Assembly (NCBI GenBank): GCA_902786615.1
Contig: CADADE010000006.1
Span: 1-47,488 of the forward strand
Origin: Oscillospiraceae bacterium
GTDB taxonomy: Bacteria > Bacillota_A > Clostridia > Oscillospirales > Oscillospiraceae
Direction: 5' to 3'
DNA: 47,488 bases
Each line of letters opens with the position of its first letter. The first letter of the stretch is position 1. The translations under genes and the position numbers were made by a program. A model generated the notes under the pieces. The model made no database searches. It was not told where the DNA came from and worked only from the letters and a program-made list of their open reading frames with translations. This document shows, in pieces, positions 1 through 7,681 of the stretch.

Positions 1-837
1 GCGCTTCAGCTCTTTTATGCCCTCTTCCACCTCCCAGGCTGCCGAGATGACATAACAGCCGTCGACATAGATCGGAAGCTTCCCCTGCCGATCCAGCTCT
101 CGCAGGCGAGAGTAAACGTGCTCATGAAATTCAGGAAATCCGGGGATACCGGCGTCAAAGACCGCTGACACACCGACACTGACAGAAAAATCGATCCAGC
201 GCTGAAGCGCAGCGTCAATCGCCGAATCCGGTTTATCCATTGCGCTGTCCAGAATGATCGGCAGCTCCGTCGCGCCCTCGCTCATTTCTCCGGTCACATG
301 CCCGTCCTTACGCACGTAAAAGCTTAAGCCCGGTACCGGATCCTTGATATCGTCTGTGATGCCATGCTTCTTTAAAATTTTCGAGTTCACCCAGATACTG
401 TGCCCCTGCCCCTCCTGAATCTGCAGTTCCGCGTCAGGGCAAATCGCGTCCAGGTCCTCTTTGGTGATATTGTCATCCTTCAGGTGCTTTTTGTCGAGCA
501 TCAAGCGGTAACGGTCCTGACCAGGATGCTTCTGAATATAATCCGCTATAAAATCCAGCGCACCCTGCTTGCTGTCGCAATTAATAATTTCCCCGAATCC
601 CGTTACGCCTATCAGATCGTATCCGGCTCCCATGGTCACATGGACATGGCTGTCGATAATACCGGGCATGATGAATTTCCCGCCAAGATCCGTGACCTCT
701 CCCTCGTACGCAGAAAGACCGGCCTCGTCACCCACATAAATGAATTTTCCATTCTTCACCGCGAGGGCGCTTGCTGTCGGTTTGCTCTTGTCCGCTGTGA
801 AGATTCTGGCGTTTTTTATAATCTGATCCGCTTTCAT
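1..837 (-). CDS. Amidohydrolase, YtcJ-like metal-dependent hydrolase (C-terminus cut by window edge)
   Basis: The reading frame is open from the ATG at 837 to the window edge, giving 279 residues; the C-terminal part is missing. The start follows a strong AGGAGG at about 844-849. The N-terminus has the small beta-sandwich segment typical of amidohydrolases (KNARIFTADKSKPTASALAV), then the metal-binding motif PGIIDSHVHV near residue 60, which places it in the Amidohydro_3 group. Such enzymes hydrolyse C-N bonds in amides or ring compounds using one or two metal ions in a TIM barrel; the substrate cannot be told. There is no signal peptide, so it is probably cytoplasmic. Base composition is less GC-rich than the next genes. 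It lies just after the terminator of the upstream minus-strand gene, so it probably has its own promoter, but none is clear. Confidence 0.85.
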   Translation of the reverse strand, partial: MKADQIIKNARIFTADKSKPTASALAVKNGKFIYVGDEAGLSAYEGEVTDLGGKFIMPGIIDSHVHVTMGAGYDLIGVTGFGEIINCDSKQGALDFIADYIQKHPGQDRYRLMLDKKHLKDDNITKEDLDAICPDAELQIQEGQGHSIWVNSKILKKHGITDDIKDPVPGLSFYVRKDGHVTGEMSEGATELPIILDSAMDKPDSAIDAALQRWIDFSVSVGVSAVFDAGIPGFPEFHEHVYSRLRELDRQGKLPIYVDGCYVISAAWEVEEGIKELKR

Positions 838-870
838 TGGTGCTCCTCCTTTATGTAAATATAATTGTTT

Positions 871-899
871 AAAAAAGTCGCCGCCGGTTTCCCGGCGGC
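871..899 (-). terminator. Rho-independent terminator after the zinc-ribbon gene
   Basis: On the minus strand GCCGCCGG (899-892) pairs with CCGGCGGC (887-880) around a 4-base loop and is followed by GACTTTTTT. It lies 7 bases after the stop of the gene at 906. The hairpin and its flanks are almost identical to the terminator at 2404-2431. Confidence 0.85.
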
Positions 900-905
900 T
901 CTATG

Positions 906-2132
906 TCAGTCAGCCGCCTTGACGGTCCGATACAGGCCGCCGTCCTGACTGTAAAAGCTCACTGCGGCCTCCTCCGGTTTCGCGCCGCTGATCGCCGCGT
1001 ACAGCGCACCGAAGCGCAAGAGCTCCTCCGTGAGGGTGGTCTCCTCCTCGCTCAGGTCCATACCGGTGACAAAGACGGTAAACTGCATGCCGTTGTCGGT
1101 GCGCACGGAGGTGAAATCCGGCAGCAGCCTCTCGTCAAAGAGCCGTGCCAGCACTTCGGCGATCGCGTCGTGCATGGTGGAGAGCAGCTCGTGCTCGCTC
1201 CCGGCCTTTACGCGCACGGACAGGGAGCCGTCCTTCTGCTTCGTGAGGGAGACAAGGTCAAAGGACTTGGCGACCTTGTCAAGCTCCGCCACGCCGAGGG
1301 CGCTGAAAAGCGGCGCGCAGCGGGCCGGAATGCTGTAGGCGTTCGTGCTGAGCAGGGGAGCGGCGCTGACCGGCTTCACCGTTGGGGACTGTCTGCCGCC
1401 CACCCGCGATTGCAGAAAGCCGGTGAAGACATAGAGCAGGATCGCGCCGAGGATACCGACAAGCAAAATCGTGCGGTAGGGATGGCGCGGCTTGTCCACA
1501 TTCACGATGGGCGCTGCGGCAAAGCGCTGGGGCTCCGGCGTCTGTTCGCGGGAAGTCTGTAACAGAGCATAGAGCCTTTCAATATCGTCCCTGCTGTAGA
1601 CCTGCCCGTAATCCCGGATACAGCGCAGAAGAATATCCTCCATGCGCGGGACCGTCAGCATCTGATCCATTTTGGCCGACGTGACCTTTTCAAGGCCGCT
1701 GTCGTCGGGGTAAATCAGAAAGGCAAAGGTTTTGGCGAAGTTGTGTTTTCGCAGCACCTGCTCCAGAATATTCTGCTGCCGCTCCAGCACGGAGACGGGC
1801 CTTTCCAGCATCTGAACGCTGTGATCGGCGGTGTATTCGACCCGCCAGAAGCGCATCCTGTCGCTGCCCTCTAAAATGCGATAGGACTCGCTGATCCGGA
1901 AGGCGAAAATCCCGGCCTCATGAATTAAAATATAATCGAAAAAAACCTCATCCTCAAAGTTCCTGATCCGGCAGTTTTCCAAAATCCGCTTATAGCCGGG
2001 GAGCTTTTTCAGGATGGACACCACCCGCTGTCTGTCCACGACTTCCGGCCGTTCGGTCAGCTTTGCCCCGCATTGCTGACAGTAGCGGCTGGCGTCGGGG
2101 TAGCGGAGCTTGCAGTTTTCACAATAGCGCAT
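906..2132 (-). CDS. Zinc-ribbon membrane protein with degenerate NERD-like domain
   Basis: 408 residues from the ATG at 2132; a GTG at 2141 is an alternative, and neither has a strong ribosome binding site. It starts with a zinc ribbon (Cys4, Cys7, Cys18, Cys21). Residues about 36-145 resemble the NERD nuclease-related domain: FDYILIHEAGIFAF matches the Asp-hydrophobic-Gly-(V/I)F core, but the expected E-x-K is R-x-S (79-81), so nuclease activity is unlikely. There is a single membrane segment at about 221-240, then a 160-residue C-terminal domain of unknown fold. With the ribbon and NERD-like part presumably cytoplasmic, the C-terminus would be outside (inference). It is a single gene with its own terminator. 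No function can be assigned; the NERD resemblance was seen by eye only. Confidence 0.75.
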   Translation of the reverse strand: MRYCENCKLRYPDASRYCQQCGAKLTERPEVVDRQRVVSILKKLPGYKRILENCRIRNFEDEVFFDYILIHEAGIFAFRISESYRILEGSDRMRFWRVEYTADHSVQMLERPVSVLERQQNILEQVLRKHNFAKTFAFLIYPDDSGLEKVTSAKMDQMLTVPRMEDILLRCIRDYGQVYSRDDIERLYALLQTSREQTPEPQRFAAAPIVNVDKPRHPYRTILLVGILGAILLYVFTGFLQSRVGGRQSPTVKPVSAAPLLSTNAYSIPARCAPLFSALGVAELDKVAKSFDLVSLTKQKDGSLSVRVKAGSEHELLSTMHDAIAEVLARLFDERLLPDFTSVRTDNGMQFTVFVTGMDLSEEETTLTEELLRFGALYAAISGAKPEEAAVSFYSQDGGLYRTVKAAD

Positions 2133-2160
2133 CGGCAGCACCGACTTTCTTACAGATACA

Positions 2161-2189
2161 GGTATATGCGTATCGGCTTAGCTCAGCAA
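2161..2189 (-). promoter_or_regulatory. Candidate promoter for the zinc-ribbon gene
   Basis: Minus-strand TTGCTG (2189-2184), 17-base spacer, TATACC (2166-2161), 28 bases before the ATG at 2132. The -10 box is imperfect. Confidence 0.4.
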
Positions 2190-2211
2190 ATGTGCAAACA
2201 AGAGGGGCCTT

Positions 2212-2360
2212 GGCTCCCCCCGCCGGGGGGAGCTGTCACCAGTGCGCACACTGGTGACTGAGAGGGGTCACGATTGCACCCAAGCTGGTTGCAAGACATC
2301 CCCCTCTCCGCCCCTTCGGGGCACCTCCCCCCGAGACGCCGCTTCGCGGCTGGGGGAGGC
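2212..2360. repeat. Compound hairpin repeat, copy A
   Basis: This fills most of the 338-base gap between the zinc-ribbon and LysM genes. In order: hairpin GCTCCCCCC/GGGGGGAGC, hairpin GTCACCAGTG/CACTGGTGAC (2235-2258), a TGAGAGGGGTC arm, about 26 bases of unique spacer, the inverse arm ATCCCCCTCTCC, hairpin GCCCC/GGGGC, and an outer CCTCCCCC/GGGGGAGG stem enclosing GCCGC/GCGGC (2338-2350). The architecture matches copies D and E at 30.9 and 32.5 kb although the stem sequences differ by paired changes. No open frame here looks coding. Confidence 0.8.
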
Positions 2361-2403
2361 AAGTGCTCAGTTTCCGAAGCTTTACAAGGCGGCGCGCACG
2401 GGC

Positions 2404-2431
2404 AAAAAAACGCCGCCGGTTTCCCGGCGGC
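2404..2431 (-). terminator. Rho-independent terminator after the LysM gene
   Basis: Minus-strand stem GCCGCCGG/CCGGCGGC with a 4-base loop, followed by CGTTTTTTT. It lies about 40 bases after the stop of the LysM gene. The hairpin and adjoining bases match 871-899. Confidence 0.85.
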
Positions 2432-2470
2432 TCTATGGAGGTATGGAGGAAAAGAGGCAAATTGTGTGGG

Positions 2471-3142
2471 TCAGTTCCAGATCAGCGGGATCAGCAGCTT
2501 TTCACCCGCGCCGAGCTTGTCGAAGGCCTTGGTGTTGTACTTCTGCAGCTCGTCCCGATTCTTGTTGAAGTCAATGCCGTAGCGCTCGAACACGCTTTCG
2601 ACCGACTCGTCCTGCAGCAGGGTGTGGGACATGACCGTGGTGTAAACGTTGGTCTTGAGGTTTTTCTCCGTCGTCGGCAGCAGCACCAGATCCCCGACAT
2701 ACAGCTTGTCAAGATCGACGCCGGGATTGAGCGCCGCGATGCGGTCGGCGTAGCTGTCATAGGGCAGGCCCCAGAGCTTGTAGATGAACTTGATCGTGTC
2801 GCCCTTCTGAATCTTGTAGGGGATCACGTAGTAATCGATCGTGTCCAGGGAGGAGATGAGGTGCGGAGCCCTGCCGATGATCTCGGTGGAGGCCTTGGGG
2901 ATCTTGAGCGTATCGCCGATGCTCAGAATTTCGAGCTTGGATTCGCGGTCGAGGCGGTTGAGCACCATGACGATGTATTTATCCGTCTCGTAGCTTCTGC
3001 CCCTGGCCTTCAGGAGCTTCAGCACCGTGTCGCCCTTCTGTATGGTCACGGTGTCGTAATCCTCCTCGGCAAAGGCCGCGGCAGGAATCACCAGGGCGAA
3101 CAGCACAACACACAGGAAAAGCGCAAGCAGACGTCTCGACAT
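2471..3142 (-). CDS. Secreted LysM-repeat protein
   Basis: 223 residues from the ATG at 3142. This start fits AGGGGGG at about 3152-3158 with a 9-base gap; an in-frame TTG at 3151 directly abuts that site and is less likely. A signal peptide is evident (MSRRLLALFLCVVLFALVI, then AAAFA before EED). Two LysM-like modules follow: residues about 29-82 (VTIQKGDTVLKLL to LKIP) and about 105-160 (YKIQKGDTIKFIYKL to VLLP). A degenerate third stretch ends LLIPLIWN. LysM binds N-acetylglucosamine polymers, so the protein probably sits on peptidoglycan outside the membrane. No catalytic domain is attached. It has its own promoter and terminator, so it is monocistronic. Confidence 0.85.
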   Translation of the reverse strand: MSRRLLALFLCVVLFALVIPAAAFAEEDYDTVTIQKGDTVLKLLKARGRSYETDKYIVMVLNRLDRESKLEILSIGDTLKIPKASTEIIGRAPHLISSLDTIDYYVIPYKIQKGDTIKFIYKLWGLPYDSYADRIAALNPGVDLDKLYVGDLVLLPTTEKNLKTNVYTTVMSHTLLQDESVESVFERYGIDFNKNRDELQKYNTKAFDKLGAGEKLLIPLIWN

Positions 3143-3177
3143 AGCCGACAACCCCCCTGTCTTTTTTTAACAGCTAT

Positions 3178-3206
3178 ATCATAACAGAAAATTCATATTA
3201 TGTAAA
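3178..3206 (-). promoter_or_regulatory. Promoter of the LysM gene
   Basis: Minus-strand TTTACA (3206-3201), 17-base spacer, TATGAT (3183-3178), in an AT-rich stretch about 35 bases before the start codon. Confidence 0.7.
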
Positions 3207-3239
3207 GCAATTTATCGTAACAATTTGGTTGCAGTTTTT

Positions 3240-4964
3240 TCAGTCCGTCCGCATTTCACGCAGCAGCATCAGCAGCAGATCGCTCACGCCCTGGGCGAGC
3301 TGGTTGGCCTTCTGGATGCGCACATAGGCGTGGCCGTAAATGCGGTTCACGTTCTCAAGGTGGGTGGTGTTGCCGTGGAACACCGCGCCGACGCGCACGC
3401 CCTGGCTCCGCAGGCGCCTGACCGCCTCCTGCGCCGCGCCGACCGCGGCCTCGCCCTCATACTCGCGCTCAAGGCGGAGCCCGACGGCGGGCAGGGGCGT
3501 GGAGTCGTTCGGGCTGCCGTCCGTGAGCACCAGGACAATGCGCTGCCGCCCCTCCATGGCGGCGTCGTCCGAGAGGCGGCCCAGCGTCTCGATGGCAAGT
3601 CCGTCCCGGTTCCAGCCCCCGGCGTAGTAGCGCAGCAGCCCCCGGCAGTCCGCCTGCCGCCAGTCCTTGAGGATTTCCAGCACCGTGTAGCTTCGGAGGC
3701 TGCGAAACGCGGACACCCGCACGGGGATGCGCAGCTTCGTGAGGCTTCGGGCGATGATCGACGCCTCGGCGGATAAGACTTCCTGCGAGTGCATGCGCGA
3801 CTGCGAGGCGTCGAGCAGCAGATCCACGCAGATTTCCGGCTCCGTTTCCTCGCCGTTTTTGAGAAAGACCGACGCGTCGTTCAGTACCGGGAGCCGCCAC
3901 GCGGCCTCCGGACGGATGCGCCCCGCGCGGGCGGCCTCCGGCAGGTGCTTAAAGTAGGAGGAGAAGATGGTCTCCATGCGCGTTGCGAGGGCGCGGACGC
4001 TCCCTTCGATCATCGCGGCGTGCTCGGCGCTGAAGGCCTCATTGCGCTTTTGCTGCCGTTCGGCGCTCTCGCGCACCTCCAGGGCGTCCCTGTCCGCGGT
4101 GGCGGCTTGCTCGCCCCTGGTGATCCAGAGGCGGCAGAGCCCGTCGTCCCCGACGCAGAGCTCATTTTCCAGAATGCGCAGCTCCTGTTCGCTGCGGCTG
4201 AGACGGCCGAAGACCGCCTCAATATAGGCCCTGTCCTCCGGTCCCGGCCCGACGTGACGGCCCAGCCCCGCGTGGCGCTGCTGCCGCGCCTTTTCGTGGT
4301 CGCCCTCGCCGGTGCCGATGCGCACCAGCAGGCGGTCGTGCCGCTTCGTCTCGTGGCGGAAGAGCAGGCGCGCAAGCGGCGTCGCCTTGCGGATTTTCAG
4401 CTCGTCCCCCGGCGTGAAGCGGAAAAAGCCCTGCAAAAAGGCTTTCATGGCCTCGATCACGCCGTCGGTGTCCAGCGCCCCGGAGAAGCGCAGCGCCTCG
4501 CTGACGCGCTTTTCGCGCGGCGTGAGCAGGGGAGGGCGCCGCCCGCAGACGACAGCCCAGCGGTACTCCTGCTGGTTGAAGACCGGCATGCTCTGGTATT
4601 CCATCTGCTGCCGGGACATCTGCTGCATCTCGGTGAAGAAGAGCTCGCCCCGTTCGCGGCGCAGCGCCTCCAGGATCGGGCGCTCGGGAAGCTCCTTTTC
4701 ATACACGCAGTTTTCAAGCCCCAGCCACAGATAGTCGTCGAACTCGTCGGCGCGGCGGTCGTTTTCGTAGCTGCGGAAGAAGTCCCAGAGCTTCGGCATG
4801 TCCAGCCACTTTTCGACCAGGCCCGCGACCATGTTGAAGTAGTGGTCGGGGTGGCCGTTTGCGAAGAAGGCCATGAAGGGCGGGTCGAAGTCGTAGCGCC
4901 CGGCGGCGTTCCAGATGATGTTGCGGGCCCGGCGCGCCGCGCCCGTGTACTGCTTCTTGATCAT
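3240..4964 (-). CDS. VWA-domain protein, NorD/CobT-like partner of MoxR ATPase
   Basis: 574 residues. The C-terminal third (about 375-570) is a von Willebrand factor A domain with a metal-ion-dependent adhesion site: DASQS at 385-389 and TDG at 481-483. The N-terminal 370 residues are mostly charged and helical without a recognised family. There is no signal peptide or membrane segment, so it is cytoplasmic. The start ATG overlaps the stop of the MoxR gene by four bases (ATGA), so the two are translationally coupled. In known MoxR/VWA pairs such as NorQ/NorD or CbbQ/CbbO the VWA protein acts as adaptor while the ATPase remodels a target enzyme, often to insert a metal. No target enzyme is next to it here. 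Confidence 0.85.
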   Translation of the reverse strand: MIKKQYTGAARRARNIIWNAAGRYDFDPPFMAFFANGHPDHYFNMVAGLVEKWLDMPKLWDFFRSYENDRRADEFDDYLWLGLENCVYEKELPERPILEALRRERGELFFTEMQQMSRQQMEYQSMPVFNQQEYRWAVVCGRRPPLLTPREKRVSEALRFSGALDTDGVIEAMKAFLQGFFRFTPGDELKIRKATPLARLLFRHETKRHDRLLVRIGTGEGDHEKARQQRHAGLGRHVGPGPEDRAYIEAVFGRLSRSEQELRILENELCVGDDGLCRLWITRGEQAATADRDALEVRESAERQQKRNEAFSAEHAAMIEGSVRALATRMETIFSSYFKHLPEAARAGRIRPEAAWRLPVLNDASVFLKNGEETEPEICVDLLLDASQSRMHSQEVLSAEASIIARSLTKLRIPVRVSAFRSLRSYTVLEILKDWRQADCRGLLRYYAGGWNRDGLAIETLGRLSDDAAMEGRQRIVLVLTDGSPNDSTPLPAVGLRLEREYEGEAAVGAAQEAVRRLRSQGVRVGAVFHGNTTHLENVNRIYGHAYVRIQKANQLAQGVSDLLLMLLREMRTD

Positions 4965-5884
4965 GCTGTGAAGACCACGTCCCGCGTGAGATCGGCGGGG
5001 ATGCGAGCCTTGACCACGTCGCGGATGAGGCCGCGCTCGTAGCTGTCAAAGCTCTTGTTGACGATGCACATGTCCAGCGCGTCGCCGGAGCAGAGGCCCT
5101 GCTCCATGAGGGCGATGGCGTCCAGCAGGCCGCGCAGGTCGAGCGCGGCGTCGGAGATTTCGGCGCTCTCTGCCTTGCGTTGAAGCTCCGCGTAGAGCTT
5201 CACAAGCTGGTCGCGGATCTTCACGCTGATCGTGGGATAGCGCCGGGAGATGAGCTTTTGCAGGTTCTCCTCGGAGATGACGGGCATGTCCAGCACCGCA
5301 AAGCGGGAGGTGAGCGCCTCGTTTAAGTCGCGCGTCCCGGCGTAGCCGTAGTTCATCGTGGCGATGAAGCGGGTCTCGGGCCGCAGGTCAAGCTTCTCAT
5401 AGCCCGGCACGTCAAGGCTGCGGCGGAAGTCCAGCGCCGCGTGCAGGACGGCCAGCGCCTCGTTTTTCGCCATGTTGATCTCGTCGAGGATGCCGAAGCC
5501 GCCCTTCGCCGCGCAGAGCCAGACGGGGCCGGGGCGAAAGCTGACCTTATTGCCGTCATAGGTGTCCGTGCCGACGAGGTAGGCAGCGTCGGTGTTGATG
5601 TGGAAGGACACATTCCACACGGGCCTGCCGAACAGCGCGCCGAGGTTTTCGCTCAGCACGTTTTTGCCCGTGGCCTTGGGCCCTGCCAGCAGCAGGTTCT
5701 TGCCCGCGAGCATCGCGGCGAGCGCGAGCTCCCAGGTCTTTTTGCCGTAGTAGAAATATTCCGGGGCGGGCACGCGGGCGGCGTTTTCGCTCTCCGTGGG
5801 GTACTTTGCGCGAAAGGCCTTTACCCCTTCGAGCAGCGCCCTGTCCACGCCCTCGGCTTCAAGAAAAGAATAAAGCTGATCCAT
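4961..5884 (-). CDS. MoxR-family AAA+ ATPase
   Basis: 307 residues. Walker A is GPKATGKN at 68-75, Walker B is GFGILDEINMAK at about 129-140, sensor 1 is ATMNYG near 175-180, and an arginine-finger-like LTSRF follows near 195. This is the MoxR/CbbQ/NorQ type of AAA+ chaperone ATPase, which works as a ring with a VWA partner; that partner is the directly coupled downstream gene. AAAGGA lies 8 bases before the ATG at 5884. It is the first gene of the two-gene operon. The cellular target is unknown. Confidence 0.9.
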   Translation of the reverse strand: MDQLYSFLEAEGVDRALLEGVKAFRAKYPTESENAARVPAPEYFYYGKKTWELALAAMLAGKNLLLAGPKATGKNVLSENLGALFGRPVWNVSFHINTDAAYLVGTDTYDGNKVSFRPGPVWLCAAKGGFGILDEINMAKNEALAVLHAALDFRRSLDVPGYEKLDLRPETRFIATMNYGYAGTRDLNEALTSRFAVLDMPVISEENLQKLISRRYPTISVKIRDQLVKLYAELQRKAESAEISDAALDLRGLLDAIALMEQGLCSGDALDMCIVNKSFDSYERGLIRDVVKARIPADLTRDVVFTA

Positions 5885-5944
5885 AGTATTGTTCCTTTAC
5901 AAGTTGATTTTATGATTTACATGCAGATCCACGCACAATGCAAA

Positions 5945-6117
5945 GCCTTCCCCTGGAGGGGAAGGTGGCATCCGGCGTCTCACGGAAGCCGGATGACGGA
6001 TGAGGTGACAGCGTGGCGATATGTACGATGGCGGTCAGAGGCGGTCGGCAATCCACCTCATCCGTCTCGCCCCTCGCGTGGGATCGGGGCGATCCACCTT
6101 CCCCTCAAGGGGAAGGC
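5945..6117. repeat. Compound hairpin repeat, copy B
   Basis: Two inverted half-units with a 46-base spacer. Left half: GCCTTCCCC/GGGGAAGG hairpin, ATCCGGC/GCCGGAT hairpin, then GACGGATGAGGTG. Right half: CACCTCATCCGTC, a CGCCCC/GGGGCG hairpin, then CCTTCCCC/GGGGAAGG. The overall order is the same as in copies A, D and E, but with a different arm sequence. It fills most of the 262-base gap between the MoxR and DUF559 genes. Confidence 0.85.
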
Positions 6118-6168
6118 AGGGCCTCGCACGGCGCATCACTCGCCCCTCAAGGGGAAGGCAGGGCCTCG
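6101..6168. repeat. 26-bp direct duplication of the repeat end
   Basis: CCCCTCAAGGGGAAGGCAGG plus CCTCG occurs at 6101-6126 and again at 6143-6168, 42 bases apart. The second copy runs into the DUF559 coding end and provides its stop codon. Confidence 0.85.
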
Positions 6169-6518
6169 TCGTGCTCAAGATGGTTTAAAATATCCTGGCA
6201 TACACTGAAAAAGTTTTGGTTTATATCATAATTGGAATATCGCAAAACATGCAGTCCGAGACCTTTTAAAAATGCATCTCGCTTCTGGTCTGCCAGTTTT
6301 CCGACCTCTTCATAATGCTGTGATCCGTCGAGCTCGATCACAAGCTTGGCTTTTGCGCAATAAAAATCAACAATATAGGGGCCGATTACCTTCTGACGGT
6401 GAACAGTGACAGGAAGCCCGCGCAGAAAATCATACCAAAGGTGTCGTTCCTCTTTCGTCATATCGCGACGAAGCTTTTGAGAATTGGCTTTCAGCTTTGG
6501 ATTGTTCATCTGGTTCAT
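6147..6518 (-). CDS. DUF559 endonuclease-like protein bounded by hairpin repeats
   Basis: 123 residues. The body matches DUF559, a Vsr/PD-(D/E)XK-like nuclease fold: RQKVIGPYIVDFYC, then KLVIELDGSQHYE, with Asp51, Glu62, Asp64 and His68 as the likely catalytic set. The ribosome binding site GAGGTG (6529-6524, 5 bases before the ATG) is the end of a repeat half-unit. The stop TGA at 6149-6147 falls in the loop of the next repeat hairpin (CCCC-TTGA-GGGG on the minus strand), so the last residues ALPSP are encoded by repeat DNA. The gene is clearly more AT-rich than its neighbours. Family members are mostly uncharacterised; DNA cleavage is expected from the fold, not shown. Confidence 0.85.
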   Translation of the reverse strand: MNQMNNPKLKANSQKLRRDMTKEERHLWYDFLRGLPVTVHRQKVIGPYIVDFYCAKAKLVIELDGSQHYEEVGKLADQKRDAFLKGLGLHVLRYSNYDINQNFFSVCQDILNHLEHDEALPSP

Positions 6519-6523
6519 GGTGA

Positions 6524-6566
6524 CACCTCATCCGCCCTTTGGACGCCTTCCCATCAAGGGCAAAGC
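6524..6566. repeat. Hairpin repeat half-unit upstream of the DUF559 gene (copy F)
   Basis: On the minus strand it reads as an imperfect GCTTTGCCC/GGGAAGGC hairpin, a short linker, and GGATGAGGTG, the same right arm as copy B. It begins one base after the stop codon of the gene at 6568 and ends 5 bases before the DUF559 start codon. Confidence 0.75.
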
Positions 6567-6567
6567 G

Positions 6568-7584
6568 TCACACCTCGTCCCGGTATTCGCACACGAGAAA
6601 CAGCGGCTTGACCGCCACGACCTCGTCGTGCTCCTGCTGGGTGACCTTGACGGAGCTGTTGAGCGCCTTGAGGTCCTTCTTCATCACGGCGTAGGCTCCC
6701 GGCACGTCCTTGGCCCGGCCCTCGCGCAGGACGCGGATCATGCGCTCGAGCACGATGGGGTGGGCGTACTGCGGCGGCACCGGGAAGCCGGGATAAGCGG
6801 CAAGGTAATCACGCATGCCGGATAGAGCCTCGTCCCAGTCCTTCTGCCCCTGCGTTTTGCTGTTCCACTTGCTCGGCAGCATGTTGGAGGAGAGCGTGAA
6901 GAAGAAAAGCGCGAGCCCGCCGAGGATGAAGTAGGTCGCGGCGGTGCGCCGCTGCGTCAGGGCGTAAACGCCGTAGAGCATCAGCACGACGCTCACCGCA
7001 GCCAGCACCGCCCCGATCACGCGGTAGGCGTTGGGGAAGTTATCGACGATGCGCTTCTGCTTTGCCGCGGCGGAGAGAAGATTGGAGAGCGAGGGGCGCT
7101 GCTCCAGATAGTCCTTCGCGCCCCGCAGCTCTTTGACGGCGGCCTCGGCGTCAGGACTCAGCTCCTTGAGATAGCGCTTTTCCTCGGCGGCCTCGGCCTC
7201 GGCAAGCTTGCGCTCGGCCTTTGCGCTGTGGGTGGGGATGTCGGGGTGCGTCTGCTCCACCAGAGCGAGCAGCCTGTCCACATCCGCCTCATGGCGGAAG
7301 CGGCTCTGCTTTTCCTTGCCGCTGCCGAACTGTACCACCAGATAGGCCAGCGCCCCGAACGCGCCCTTGCCGGAGAAGCCGCCCTGACTCATGGCGACGC
7401 GCTTGAAGACGCGCTTTACCTCGCGCCAGGGGATGTAGAAGCAGCGGTCGATGTAGTTGGTGCCCATGTACAGGGCCTCCTTGCCGACGCCGCAGGGCCC
7501 GAATTTGACGCTGTCACGGCGGTCGGCCTTCAAAAGCTCCGGCTCCAGCGTTCTGCTGCCGAGAGCTCTGGGTTTGAGAAACAT
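6568..7584 (-). CDS. Two-TM membrane protein of unknown function
   Basis: 338 residues; the start ATG at 7584 is preceded by AGGAGG with a 9-base gap. The N-terminal 120 residues are a soluble beta-rich domain (YMGTNYIDRCFYIPWREVKR), possibly PH-like because of the YIPW pattern (inference). A charged helical stretch at about 125-180 follows, then two hydrophobic segments near 189-210 and 215-236, and a cytoplasmic-looking tail. No catalytic motif was recognised. It is transcribed away from cstA. The stop codon lies one base from repeat copy F. Confidence 0.65.
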   Translation of the reverse strand: MFLKPRALGSRTLEPELLKADRRDSVKFGPCGVGKEALYMGTNYIDRCFYIPWREVKRVFKRVAMSQGGFSGKGAFGALAYLVVQFGSGKEKQSRFRHEADVDRLLALVEQTHPDIPTHSAKAERKLAEAEAAEEKRYLKELSPDAEAAVKELRGAKDYLEQRPSLSNLLSAAAKQKRIVDNFPNAYRVIGAVLAAVSVVLMLYGVYALTQRRTAATYFILGGLALFFFTLSSNMLPSKWNSKTQGQKDWDEALSGMRDYLAAYPGFPVPPQYAHPIVLERMIRVLREGRAKDVPGAYAVMKKDLKALNSSVKVTQQEHDEVVAVKPLFLVCEYRDEV

Positions 7585-7616
7585 AATGTATTGCCTCCTG
7601 CGTGTGGAATCAGAAA

Positions 7617-7645
7617 GGGCCTGTGAAAGAGTATTTCACAGGCCC
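7617..7645 (-). terminator. Terminator of cstA
   Basis: Perfect 12-bp stem: GGGCCTGTGAAA (7645-7634 on the minus strand reads the same as 7617-7628 on plus) with a 5-base loop, then TTTCTGATT. It lies 36 bases after the cstA stop. Confidence 0.75.
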
Positions 7646-7681
7646 GGGTTTTGCTTATGTGTTGTGCCGCATTAGGGCCGA

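Noticed and set aside
3143..3151. TTG start for the LysM protein
   Set aside because: It abuts the G-rich ribosome binding site; the ATG at 3142 is correctly spaced.
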